From Spirometra erinaceieuropaei (lineage: Eukaryota > Platyhelminthes > Cestoda > Diphyllobothriidea > Diphyllobothriidae): a stretch of DNA of 64,000 nucleotides. The translations under genes were made by a program, and so were the position numbers. The first letter of the stretch is position 1; each line of letters begins with the position of its first letter. Below the pieces are notes generated by a model. That model saw only the letters and a program-made list of their open reading frames with translations. It did not search any database and had not been told where the DNA came from. Where the stretch lies: contig CACRXP010000703.1 in assembly GCA_902702965.1 (NCBI GenBank), forward strand, positions 111,785 through 175,784. Direction: 5' to 3'. Of the stretch, positions 21,335 through 30,309 are shown piece after piece.

Positions 21335-24135
21335 AGGTGCTGTATTCGATTGTGCAGAGCCTGTTTAACAAGATGGATGAACTCAGGACTCTGCTCGACG
21401 AGCACACGACAGATATCATCGCCTTGACAGTAACATGGCTTTCTGAAGCTATTGGAGACCATGAGGTATCCCTTAAAGGCTACCAACTGTTCAGAAGAGA
21501 CAGGAGAAGCCGAGGAGGAGGGGTCGCTGTCTATGTTAGCTACAACCTAACCGCGGTCCCCGAGCATAATCCAACAACAACAGCGGAAGTCGAATTCCTA
21601 TCTTTAACTATATCCATCAAATATGCCAGATCGCTGGTGTTTGCAGTTGTGTATCGTCCCCCAAACCAGATTTCTGAACACGATAGCCTTCTCCTAAGGG
21701 AACTGAGCAAGACCTGCTTGAACAGAGACGTCCTTATTGTAGGGAACTTTAACGCCCCCAATATCGATTGCCAAGCTTGGACGGTTGCGGGTCCATCGAA
21801 CACATTCGGACAACATTTGCTTGAATTGGCAGCAGAAAAACTATTTTTCCAGAATGTAACTCTCGGAACACGTGTTAGGGGAGGGCAAAGTTCAAATTGC
21901 CTCGATCTGGTGCTCACTGGAGATGAGGAGAGTGTGCTGGATATACAAGATCTCCCGCCAATTGGTGCTAATGATCATATTGTGATGCTCTTCGTGTATT
22001 CCATGTTCTCCCAGCCTAATTCACCTGAACAATTACACGCAAATATCTGGAAGGGGGATTTTTCTAGCATGAGAATGCAAGCCTCAGCAATACCGTGGAC
22101 AACCACATTACAAGCAACAGTTAATGACTATTGGAGCACGTTAAGCTCACTGGTCAAAAGAATCGTTGATCTGAACTGTCCACTCAGACGAAAGAAAACT
22201 AGCAACCGTCCGCCGTGGATAAACCGGAAACTTCAAACCGCGTTTAAGAGGAGAAATAAAGTGTGGAGACGCTATCGACAAACAGAAAGTCCTGAAGACC
22301 TGAAGGAATACAAGCGACAGCGGGATGCGTGTAAACGCGAGGCTCATAGACTTCGAAGCAACTATGAGCTGTGCATATTACAAAATTCCTTGGAGCATCC
22401 TAAAATCCTCTATAGTTACATACGTAAGGGACAGAGCAATCGTGAACCGATTCCAGCGCTAAGATCCCAAAACGGAGTAATTCAGACGGATGACCACCTG
22501 AAAGCATCAGCCTTCTCCAATTTCTTTCAGTCGGTATTCACTCATGACGCAAACCCTCCTGCCATGCCATATGTAGACCAACAACAATATCCCTCTTTTC
22601 CTGCATTGGAAGACAATCTTTTCTTCTCACCCACGTTGATAAGGACCGAACTACGCCGGCTGAAACCTGCCAAATCACCTGGTCCAGATGGAATTCATCC
22701 ACTTCTCCTCCGAGAATTAGCTGATGTACTCTGTGAGCCGGTGTCCATGATATTTCGGAAGTCCATGGAAGAAGGCGAACTGCCGGAGGAGTGGAAAACG
22801 GACCATATTTCTCCAATCTATAAAGGAGGATCCAGACTGGAACCCGAAAACTACCGTCCTATTAGTCTAACCTGCATTCTATGCAAGGTAATGGAACGAC
22901 TTATTAAAGGGCATTTAATGTCGTAACTGGAGCAGAGGGACCTGTTATGTGCTGCTCAGCACGGATTTCGTCGTGGTCACTCCTGTCTTACAAGCAGTCT
23001 TTACTCTCAGGAAAAGTGGACAAGATCCATAGACCAGGGCCGTCCAGTGGACGTCATCTTCTTTGGCTTTAAGAAGGCGTTTGATAGCGTTACTCATGGA
23101 CGACTTCTAAAGAAGATTTGGGAGTGTGGAATACAAGGCAGCACTTTTAATTGGATTACAGGTTTCCTGTCATGCAGGCTCCAAAAAGTCATCGTTGGTG
23201 CCTCTACATCCGAATGGGTGCCAGTAAAAAGCGGCGTTCCGCAGGGCTCAGTCTTGGGTCCTCTCCTCTTCCTCATCTATAAAAATGACTGTCCTGCAGA
23301 CCTTGAATGCGATGCCATCATGTTTGCGGATGATATAAAGATCTGGAAAATAATCAGCTGCGTTGAAGATGCGCAAAAGCTACAGGAAGATGTTAATAAG
23401 CTGGCTGCGTGGTCCAGCAAGTGGCTTCTAGCGTTCAACGTATCCAAGTGTGTAGTCTTGCGACTAGAATCTGGAGGGAGGCGCTTCCCAAAACATCAGT
23501 ACATCATGAATGGGGTTCCACTAAATGAAGTGGACACGCACAAAGACCTAGGTGTCTGGACATGCTCAAACTTGCTGCCCTCTCAGCACTGCAAAAGAGT
23601 CGTCCAAAAGACAACCAGCATCATGCACTGGATTAGGCGTGCCTTCAAAATCTTTCCTCCAGAACTCTTTCCACAGATATTCGGCACATTCGTCAGACCG
23701 CACTTGGAGTACGGAATACCATCATGGATGCCCTGGATGAAGAAAGACAGTGATGCCATAGAGCAGGTGCAACGACGGGCCACAAAACTGGTGGACGGTC
23801 TCAGGACTCTGTCATACCCAGAAAGACGGATCCAGTTAAATTTGTTCCCCCTATCCTCTAGAAGAATGAGGTGTGACCTGTTATGGACATTCCGCATTAT
23901 CCACGGGCATGAATGTTCGCTCAAAGCTGACGACTTCTTTGAATTCACGACCACGAGTCACCTGCGCGGTCACCCTTACAAAGTCAAGCGGGAGCGTACA
24001 CGCCTAGACAATCGGAAATTTTCCTTCAGCCAGCGTGTTGTTCGACCATGGAACTCACTCCCAAATGAAAATGTGAAATCTGATACAATCGCTGTATTCA
24101 AAAGGCAGCTGGATCGTTTCATATTTGATATTTGA
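21280..24135 (+). pseudogene. LINE 1 ORF2: endonuclease and reverse transcriptase, one in-frame TAA
   Basis: A single frame of 952 codons with one internal stop, TAA at 22924-22926. The first 548 codons hold the APE-type endonuclease (LKVLYSIVQSLFNK at residues 18-31; ALTVTWLS at 48-55; RGGGVAVYV at 78-86; VYRPP at 124-128; VGNFNAP at 154-160; NDH at 231-233) and the start of the RT (SPGPDGIHP at 468-476, ENYRPISLT at 524-532). After the stop come FFGFKKAFDSV (motif A), SGVPQGSVLGPLLFL (motif B) and IMFADD (motif C). Four expected catalytic or binding residues are changed: Asn to Ile in LYSI, Glu to Val in TVTW, Asp to Asn in GNFN, and the motif A Asp to Gly. There is no ATG at the start; the frame opens at 21259 and 21280 is GTG. 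The copy is dead but recent enough to align throughout. Confidence 0.85.
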
Positions 24136-24359
24136 CGACTTTCACAACAGGACTACCTGCGGCCAGCCATAAATTTCATTTCTTGATTTCATACCTACTT
24201 AACACACCCCTGACTCTTAATGAGATGCCCCCTCTCAAACTATGCAAATGACTGCACTTTATGCTGATTGTATATAACTGCACTTAAAATTTCATGTGTA
24301 CACTGAGAAGACCGCCTGCCGCACCCTTTGCAGTCCCGCATTGTGAAAGTTGTCTGTGA

Positions 24360-26801
24360 ACAAATATGTTACTGACAAAATTTTAGTAAGATGTACATTT
24401 AACATTTATATTTTATGTACCGTTTTCAATAGGGTCAGCAAGTGCATTGCCTTTTACCCTAAAATGCAATACAATGCAACAAGAACGGTTTTCGGATGTA
24501 TGCTAACAGTGGCTGCCGGTTTTGTGTGCACATGATCATCTCGATTTCCTGAATCGTCACAGACTGCTTGGTGCGACTACGTGCCAATAAAAACAGTGTC
24601 AGGGGAAGGTATTATTTTGTCTCGGCGTCGCTTTTATTTCATGTACTGGTTGAAATGAAGTCTAACTATCCGACCTCACGAAATGTTAACAGAAAATACA
24701 ATAGACGCTTTCGACTAAGTATATTTACTAAATGAAATTATGACACCGGACACCACGCAACACAATCCCAAGATCTTACGGACACGAGGTACTGCCGTCT
24801 CCTGAGAGTTTTTTCGCGGCGCCCAGTAAAACCACACTAGCCAAAATAGCGAGTGTTTATTCTTATTGAGTCGCGATGCTCAAACATATAAAAATGTTTG
24901 TTTTAGTGAAATGCGCGCTAGAATTTCTTTGTACCACGGTTCTGAAAACGGTCGTTACATTTTCCTTACGTATGGCCTTTTGTGCGTTCAAACTTTTCGC
25001 GGAATGAACACGGGCATTTATGTGTGTCCTTATTAAAATGCAATATAATTATCATTAAATGTTCAAATAACTACCTTTCACGAAAACTCGCGAACACGTT
25101 ACTCTCGATTTAATTAAAAGTCATGTAAAATGCTCAGCTTCAAGGCTCACACAGGACTTAAGAGTCTCCTTCGGTGTTTCCTTGCCGGAAACCCCGAAAA
25201 TGCCTCGCTAAAATGTACTCTTTTACGGCAATTATAGGAAGAATACGCACGTAAATGTCAAACCCATGTATCATGCTTTATATGAAACCGATACTCATCG
25301 TGCTATTGTGCCTTTAGTTTATTACAGTAATCCGCAGGTGTCACACAGAAGGACATGTTATTTTTCAACCAACATCTGTACCTGCTAGTCTATATAGCGG
25401 AAACAGGCCTCAATCTAACTCACAGAGCCGATGTTTGTAATGCAAAACCCTATAACATATAGCAATTATACTTCAAAAGAATATAAACGCATGCGTATCG
25501 ATTGGAATCTAGTCAACAGTCGACCATAATGACGGCATGAACTTAGACGTTGTTATCGACGACAGTAATACACACTTTAACCTTATCAATCAGCGGTAAT
25601 CCTGTCCGGCTGTTAAGTACGAGGAATCCGAACATGAATCCAGAGCATAACCTCAGGTTTGTTATCCAAAGAACGATTTCCGAAGCTCGAATGTTTAAAT
25701 CATAAACGTGTCCTTCCCCCGAGATAAACTTTTTCTCTGCAATGTTCAGCAGTAAGTTAAAAAGCTGCATTTTTGGCGTTTTACCGGCCGAAATCAGGAT
25801 ATTCCATATTGCAGTAGAATGAGAATCTATAGACGTTTCAGTAGACGTCGGGTTTACCTGTAATGTTACTGACGTTGACGCGCTTTTGAAATTAATGATA
25901 AGCATGTGGACAGGTAATTCGTATAATACCGATAAATGCAAAATATGAAGTTTGAAGCATCTGTGAAATTTAGAAAAAATACACATATATACAAAGCATT
26001 TCAGTTATGCATGAACATAATTGCGGCAAACAACATTTGCGCGAACAATATCCATTGCGAACATTGTGAAAATATGAGTGTTTGGACTAAGTCACGGCTG
26101 CGATAATTCCCACTGAAGAAAGTGAAGGACGTTTTGGTAAGCATATGTTAGCTGTCGATGAATTCTCTCAGACTGGTACATTTATGTTACAATTTAATGA
26201 CTGGTAAGACACAAGCGGGCAAGTAAAATTTATTCTGCAGTTTGGTTAGAAGTGAAAACTAAAATCACAATCAGTATCAGGAGGGAGGGGAATGGCAAGC
26301 ACGTGGACGGGTAATTATGTGTAAATGTCGGCAATAATGGATTTGGCCCACGGCAGTTGCAAGAACTGTTCAACGGTTTACACGTAAAGGACTGATTTGC
26401 CTAACCTGACTGCGGCCGCATCAGCATTTGAAAACAGACGCTGTCCAAATAGATTTGAATAGCTTGAGGACATCTTGTAAATCGACCGGATGTCATGTTC
26501 GTTATCCATGCAGTAATCTACGTCTATCATGTATGTCAGAAAAGAATAGTTTACGTTCTTTATATGCTCCTTTTCTTAACCTTCTGAAAGGTGTTATCTT
26601 ATTCTTGGAAGTCGCCGGCTTCAGCAACCAAGATATTCCTCCGCACTCGAACAGATGATGGAGTTATGTACATAGAAGTGGTGTAGGCTAGTAGTTTGTA
26701 TTTGCACTCTTTGTAAAAAAAAAACGAACTAGTGCAGAATTGTACCCAGGCGACAGCTGCGAGAATTACGCGATACAGTTAAGGTGAATGGCCCGCATTG
26801 C
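24360..26801. other. Unrecognised stretch
   Basis: No gene is supported except a possible exon pair at 25543-25986 (listed separately). Confidence 0.35.
25543..25986 (-). CDS. Unrecognised 147-codon ORF, weakly cadherin-like end
   Basis: One of the longest minus frames with no transposon similarity. A good acceptor (polypyrimidine then TTTCACAG) lies just inside its 5' end, so translation probably starts upstream. The C-terminal part reads GEGHVYDLNIRASE, then GLPLIDKVKVCITVVDNN before the stop, which faintly resembles the end of a cadherin repeat (Y.L.I.A.D ... V.I.V.D.N). The middle is not cadherin-like. It may be a degenerate or mis-framed exon; I do not assign a function. Confidence 0.25.
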   Translation of the reverse strand: MCIFSKFHRCFKLHILHLSVLYELPVHMLIINFKSASTSVTLQVNPTSTETSIDSHSTAIWNILISAGKTPKMQLFNLLLNIAEKKFISGEGHVYDLNIRASEIVLWITNLRLCSGFMFGFLVLNSRTGLPLIDKVKVCITVVDNNV

Positions 26802-27068
26802 TTATTTTCTTGAAACGCGGCACTGATGACAGATGTCTTTATTTCTGTCGTTAGCGTCGGGGACGTTTGTGGATTTGACAATGTACTTAGTAATACATTC
26901 AACGAGATTTTCATTCTGAGGAAGTACATCCTTGACAATCTTAAGTTCACGAATGAAGGCGAAATTTCGAGTTGCATGAGTAAACATATTTGAATAAGAA
27001 AAAGAGTCGAGCACCGGAAAAATTCGTTTATTATCCTGAGCTTTCAGACTCGTACAGGAGTCCATCGT
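26802..27068 (-). mobile_element. PLE terminal repeat plus N-terminal stub, minus orientation
   Basis: Between about 26990 and 27068 the minus strand carries the terminal-repeat signature GACGATGGACTCCTGTAC..GAGTCTGAAAGCTCAGGATAATAAA. It matches the plus-strand copy at 27876-27920, so the two form inverted ends of PLE B. Further left (27010-26802) the frame continues as SNMFTHATRNFAFIRELK, probably the start of a PLE open frame reading away from PLE B; related sequence (ACTCGAAATTTCGCCTTC) occurs after the terminal repeat at 40640. The unit is cut off near 26802. Confidence 0.55.
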
Positions 27069-27152
27069 CACCTTAAATGTGAACTTGAATCGACGGTTTA
27101 TAGGAAGGCAACGAACACCACACAGCTTCTCAGTTTTCACACCAACCATCCG

Positions 27153-27824
27153 GTGGCTCACAAACGAAGCTGTGTGAAGACGCTCTTTAAACGAATCCAA
27201 ACTCATTGCAGCAAACTGGAAGATAGAGCGCGTGTGGCCCGTTATCTCCGCGACCAGTTTGTGCAAAATGTCTATCCGAGGGTATTCATAAGTCGCTGCC
27301 TACGCGGTCGCCACCATAGAACTCAAACATCAACGTCACCGACGATATGGCTATCTCTGCCATACATCAAGGGTGTTTCAGAAGCGACCGAGCGCATTGC
27401 TGCGGAGCTAGGTGTTGGAATCGCACACCGCCCCAAAGCCACCATGCGCAACAGGGTCATGAAGATCAAAGACCGGTTAAAACCTGAAGAGCAATCTGGA
27501 GTAGTGTATCGCATTCCGTGTCAAAATTGTCCTTGTAATTACACAGGACAGACTGGACGCATGCTCGGATCGCGCATACATGAACATAAGCTGACTGTGC
27601 GGCGAGGCGACGCATTATCACAAGTGGCCGCCCACACATACGAAATGGGTAACGAGTTTGACTTCGCAGCCACCAAAATAGTTACCCACGCCGGAAACAA
27701 AACAGGCCGAGAATTGATTGAAGCCTGGGCCTCGGATGAGAACTCGGGCAATCGATTTATCGATCTGGCGCCGGCGTACAGAGCCCTTCGTAGTCACCTC
27801 CAGTCGTGCGACGTCGGTCGATGA
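27153..27824 (+). CDS. PLE B linker and GIY-YIG endonuclease domain, 223 codons, open
   Basis: Intact frame for the C-terminal part of a PLE protein. Residues 68-112 are the linker (SLPYIKGVSEATERIAAELG, AHRPKATMRNRVMK). The GIY-YIG nuclease begins GVVYRI at 116-121 (the GIY element), has C123, C126 and C128 in a zinc-ligand-like cluster, YTGQTGR at 130-136 (the YIG element), R141, EH at 144-145, and a Glu in GRELIEAW at 185-192, a candidate catalytic Glu. PLE endonucleases nick DNA to prime reverse transcription (known). The frame is open upstream to about 27069, so the listed ATG is internal. The protein fragment cannot copy itself; any expression is speculative. Confidence 0.75.
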   Translation: MAHKRSCVKTLFKRIQTHCSKLEDRARVARYLRDQFVQNVYPRVFISRCLRGRHHRTQTSTSPTIWLSLPYIKGVSEATERIAAELGVGIAHRPKATMRNRVMKIKDRLKPEEQSGVVYRIPCQNCPCNYTGQTGRMLGSRIHEHKLTVRRGDALSQVAAHTYEMGNEFDFAATKIVTHAGNKTGRELIEAWASDENSGNRFIDLAPAYRALRSHLQSCDVGR

Positions 27825-27875
27825 TTGGGTCTACGTGCCTTATAACTGCCGCTTGTCCTGTTTCTGCCACTACCT

Positions 27876-27905
27876 CTAACGATGGACTCCTGTACAAGTC
27901 TGAAA
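27876..27905 (+). ncRNA. Hammerhead-like core in the PLE B terminal repeat
   Basis: CTAACGA, then a GACT...AGTC hairpin, then GAAA exactly 30 nt from the first C, followed by GCTCAGGATAATAAA. The first box deviates from CTGATGA, so self-cleavage is doubtful. Confidence 0.4.
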
Positions 27906-28082
27906 GCTCAGGATAATAAACGAATTGTTCCGGTGCTCGACTCTGCTTCTTCTGCAAATCTTATTTTCATCCTTAACACTCTTAGCCGTGCAGGTCCTTC
28001 TTACGTTTCGTTGCAATTAATGAAGCAGATTATGCTTTATCTTTACAGGTACGAAACAACCAAAATATCTGTGTTACCCGGG

Positions 28083-28235
28083 CTATTTCTTGGAATGACA
28101 GAGGCAGCGTCGAATAATGCAGTCCGACCTCCAACTCAGAACTACATCCAGGAAGGGGTGCGATCCGGACTGTTCTACTTTCACCGTCAATTTAATTGAT
28201 GGGTACGTCTGATTAACGTCATATTGCAAGAGGTG
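28083..28235 (-). mobile_element. PLE reverse transcriptase fragment
   Basis: The minus frame reads FHLLQYDVNQTYPSIKLT and SHPFLDVVLSW, aligning with the PLE segment HLNAVFPDIQFT...NNQLPFLDVLVCRKD. Only about 50 residues are present, with no active-site motif. It overlaps a 105-codon plus frame starting in the terminal repeat of PLE B (27882-28199), which I regard as read-through of that repeat. Confidence 0.45.
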
Positions 28236-28929
28236 AAATGCAGTTTTTAGATGCGATCGCGAATTTATCATCGTTTCCACTCTTTCTTATATATCGTTCT
28301 AAGAGCAATATAAATGCACCTTCATGAAGGTAATTTATGGAAATATAACTTATATTTGGAATTTTAAGAATTGATTGATCTGGTTGTTTAAGGGTTATTT
28401 GGAAATATTCTTAATATAATTTTTTGTTTGAAAGTTTTCATAAAATTTACTAACTATGTTAAAAAGTGCACATTTTTGTTTTTGACACATTTCCCCGATG
28501 TCACACATATAAAGTGATTGCTCCTGACTCTCGGACTAACGTTCGGCTCCTGATGACGAAATAACTGTAAGATCTAATGCATTTTTACGTATGCAGTTGT
28601 GACGCAATAAGCAAGAATATCCACATATGCATGAACGTAGGCCAACGCAACCATCTAAGTCGATGCCTGTGAATGAGAACAAACTGTATAGAAAAGTACA
28701 GAGACGAGATGCCATGAATTCCTCTGTACGGGTCGAAGCAATAAAAAAAAATACGGATATTTGCATAAGCATGTGCAAAATAATTGGCCTAGCAATGATG
28801 AATGATCTAGAATAGACAAGTGCGGTGGTCGAAGCAATACGTTTTATAACCCTGGTGTTTTGGAATTTCATTCGGACCCATACTCAGAGACAATCGCACG
28901 TAAGCATGATGGAGCCATAAGAAGCGCAG
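28236..28929. other. Unrecognised stretch within the PLE cluster
   Basis: AT-rich sequence with small overlapping frames at 28536-28871 on both strands. Nothing recognised. Confidence 0.3.
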
Positions 28930-29240
28930 TATGAATACGACACAAACCTCACTCAGCCAAGCAGGTGCCATTAATGGCGGACCCGCATTTATCGCTGGGG
29001 GTCGCATTTGAGGCGATACTTGCTTGTTGGCCTGAATGCGAATCGCTAATGCTCGAAACATATCTACCGTTGTGACCTCTAGCATTACTATTACTCGGCG
29101 GTGTGCCGATTACTTCTTCTCTACAAAGATTCAGCACGGAATAAGGGGGATTGGACCATTGTATTTGCTGATCGTGTGTGATCTGGATAACCATGATTTC
29201 AACAGCATGCAGCTCCGACTGTCACTGCATGTTCGGTGAT
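28930..29240 (-). mobile_element. PLE C-terminal fragment
   Basis: The minus frame reads PPYSVLNLCREEVIGTPPS and SISDSHSGQQASIASNATPS, matching in order the C-terminus of PLE D (VPYSVLRFSLGRRISHVG ... NNSDSDRQATAASITTP). The endonuclease itself is absent. It lies just left of PLE D in the same orientation and may be a partial tandem unit. Confidence 0.6.
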
Positions 29241-29349
29241 TTGCTTCCAGAGTTTCCATTTCGTTACGTGGGTGTGACTGTTTTGTCTACAGGTGCAGTG
29301 CTGATTACAAAACGCTCATCATGACAGCCGTCCGCATGCATAGAAGAGA

Positions 29350-29530
29350 ATATGAGAATGAAGAGTGTAGGAGCAGAAGATGAAGATGCGATCACTGGGA
29401 CAAGAAGTTTATTGGCCTGACGTTTCGGGTTCTCACTCGAGCCCATCATCAGAGACATTCGCAGATAGAGGTAAAGGTGACACCAGTAATGCAGTATTTA
29501 TAGCACGTGGCTGCCGTGGGACCGTATGCG
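29350..29530 (-). repeat. Terminal repeat of PLE D with hammerhead-like core and TATA-like box
   Basis: Minus strand, in order: TATAAATA (29502-29495), CTGATGA (29452-29446), a GGGCTC...GAACCC hairpin with one mismatch, GAAA (29426-29423), then CGTCAGGCCAATAAAC. GTCT directly before CTGATGA can pair with AGGC directly after the GTC, giving a 4-bp helix I with a candidate GTC cleavage triplet. The 63-65 codon frames here are translations of this repeat, not genes. Confidence 0.65.
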
Positions 29531-30300
29531 CACTGCAATTAACAGTTCTCACAATCGCCGCTGGGGTCGTAATTGATGCGGCGGTGGCTTGGCGGTCCGA
29601 GTCCGAGTTGTTATATGCCGCGATTTCGTCATCCGTGCTCGATGCTGGTGTGACGATTGCTCGGCAAACTAGCTCACTGTCACCGTGATAATTGCTCACC
29701 CGCGCCCTCCCCACGTGACTGATTCTCCTGCCCAGGGAAAATCGCAATACGGAATAGGGCACCGGGAGGTCATTGTGTTTGTTGATGGATTGCGGGCCTG
29801 AGAACCATGACTCGAGCAGCTCGCGGCTCACGCGGTTGTCACCCCTTGCGAGGATTTCGGCCTCTTGAAATTTAAAATTATGGCCGGGTCCCGTCGAGTG
29901 TGCCGCCACCTGAGAGTTAGCGTCTCGCCGCCTCACTGCTGCTGCGTGCTCGGCAAGTCGCGTACGGAGTAATCTCCCAGTTTCTCCGACATAATTGCTT
30001 TGTCCGCAACTACACTAGATCCGCTAAACGACTCCAGACGTTTCCTGCCGTGGCAGCGGGTCTTTTGGCCTCAATACTTGGCGCCTAATGGTTGCTTCCG
30101 GCCTGTGTGCAACACCAACTCCAAGTGGAATGAGAAGACGACTGACGGCTTCCGAGACGTTCTTCACGTACGGAAGAGCCCGCCAAAATTTGGGGCTAGT
30201 TGGATTTGGTCTCTGGTGTCCTTTTCGTATGCACTGGTTGACAAAGTTGCGCGGGTAGCCATTGGCTCTCATTGCCCGTCGAAGATATTGTAGGAGCAAT
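29396..30300 (-). mobile_element. Penelope-like element D: endonuclease half, two in-frame stops
   Basis: Minus-strand PLE, truncated on its 5' side at about 30300, just before RANGYPRNFVNQCIRK. One continuous frame runs from there through the linker (FWRALPYVKNVSEAVSRL, GVGVAHRPEATIRRQVLR), the endonuclease (SGVV, then SNYVGETGRLLRTRLAEH) and the Ser/Thr/Asn-rich C-terminal tail to 29433. Only two stops interrupt it, both TAG, at about 30026-30024 and 30017-30015, inside the GIY element. The terminal repeat follows at 29350-29530. It is very similar to PLE E at 62.3-64 kb. Confidence 0.8.
29433..29936 (-). pseudogene. PLE D endonuclease C-terminal half and tail, 167-codon frame
   Basis: Continues the GIY-YIG domain of PLE D after its two stops: RRDANSQVAAHSTGPGHNFK, EILARGDNRVSRELLESWF (with the candidate catalytic Glu), then INKHNDLPVPYSVLRFSLG and a low-complexity tail (NNSDSDRQATAASITTPA). 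The frame ends inside the terminal repeat at VSDDGLE, as in the related copies. Upstream residues are in the same frame at 30024-30299 (91 codons). Confidence 0.75.
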
Positions 30301-30309
30301 TGCTCAATC

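Larger units (their letters stand above)
20862..24300 (+). mobile_element. Non-LTR retrotransposon 1 (CR1/jockey-type LINE), nearly full coding length but inactivated
   Basis: A two-domain LINE on the plus strand. An ORF1 remnant (about 20862-21334) is followed by ORF2 with an endonuclease/exonuclease/phosphatase domain (about 21328-22010) and a reverse transcriptase (about 22640-23500), with the coding frame ending at 24135. The 3' untranslated region probably extends to about 24300-24360; no poly(A) tail or tandem tail repeat is clear, so the exact end is unknown. No target duplication was identified. Known biology: such LINEs insert by target-primed reverse transcription. Lesions in ORF1, a stop in ORF2 and changed catalytic residues show this copy cannot move by itself. 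Confidence 0.85.
27069..27955 (+). mobile_element. Penelope-like element B: truncated, bounded by inverted terminal repeats
   Basis: Plus-strand PLE lacking all of the reverse transcriptase. The frame is open from the inverted terminal repeat (about 27069) through STVYRKATNTTQLLSF (27090-27137) to the stop at 27824, then the 3' terminal repeat at about 27870-27955 (hammerhead-like core 27876-27905). The same repeat lies inverted upstream at 26990-27068. This is the cleanest endonuclease-bearing copy in the window, but without RT it is not autonomous. Confidence 0.8.

Noticed and set aside
21540..23954. Minus-strand ORFs of 60-125 codons opposite LINE 1
   Set aside because: Shadows of the endonuclease/RT frame; no independent motif or start context.
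26802..27266. 154-codon minus ORF as a single gene
   Set aside because: It is a chimera: the first part is antisense to PLE B coding sequence, the middle is the terminal repeat, and only the end may be a PLE N-terminal stub.
29264..29458. 64-codon ORF containing MMGSSENPKRQANKLLVPV
   Set aside because: Translation of the PLE terminal repeat; equivalent frames occur at 6647 and 50870 with the same pattern, so it reflects the repeat and not a gene.
30000..30293. 97-codon plus-strand ORF
   Set aside because: Antisense shadow of the PLE D linker and endonuclease; a similar shadow occurs at 50648-50878 opposite PLE G.
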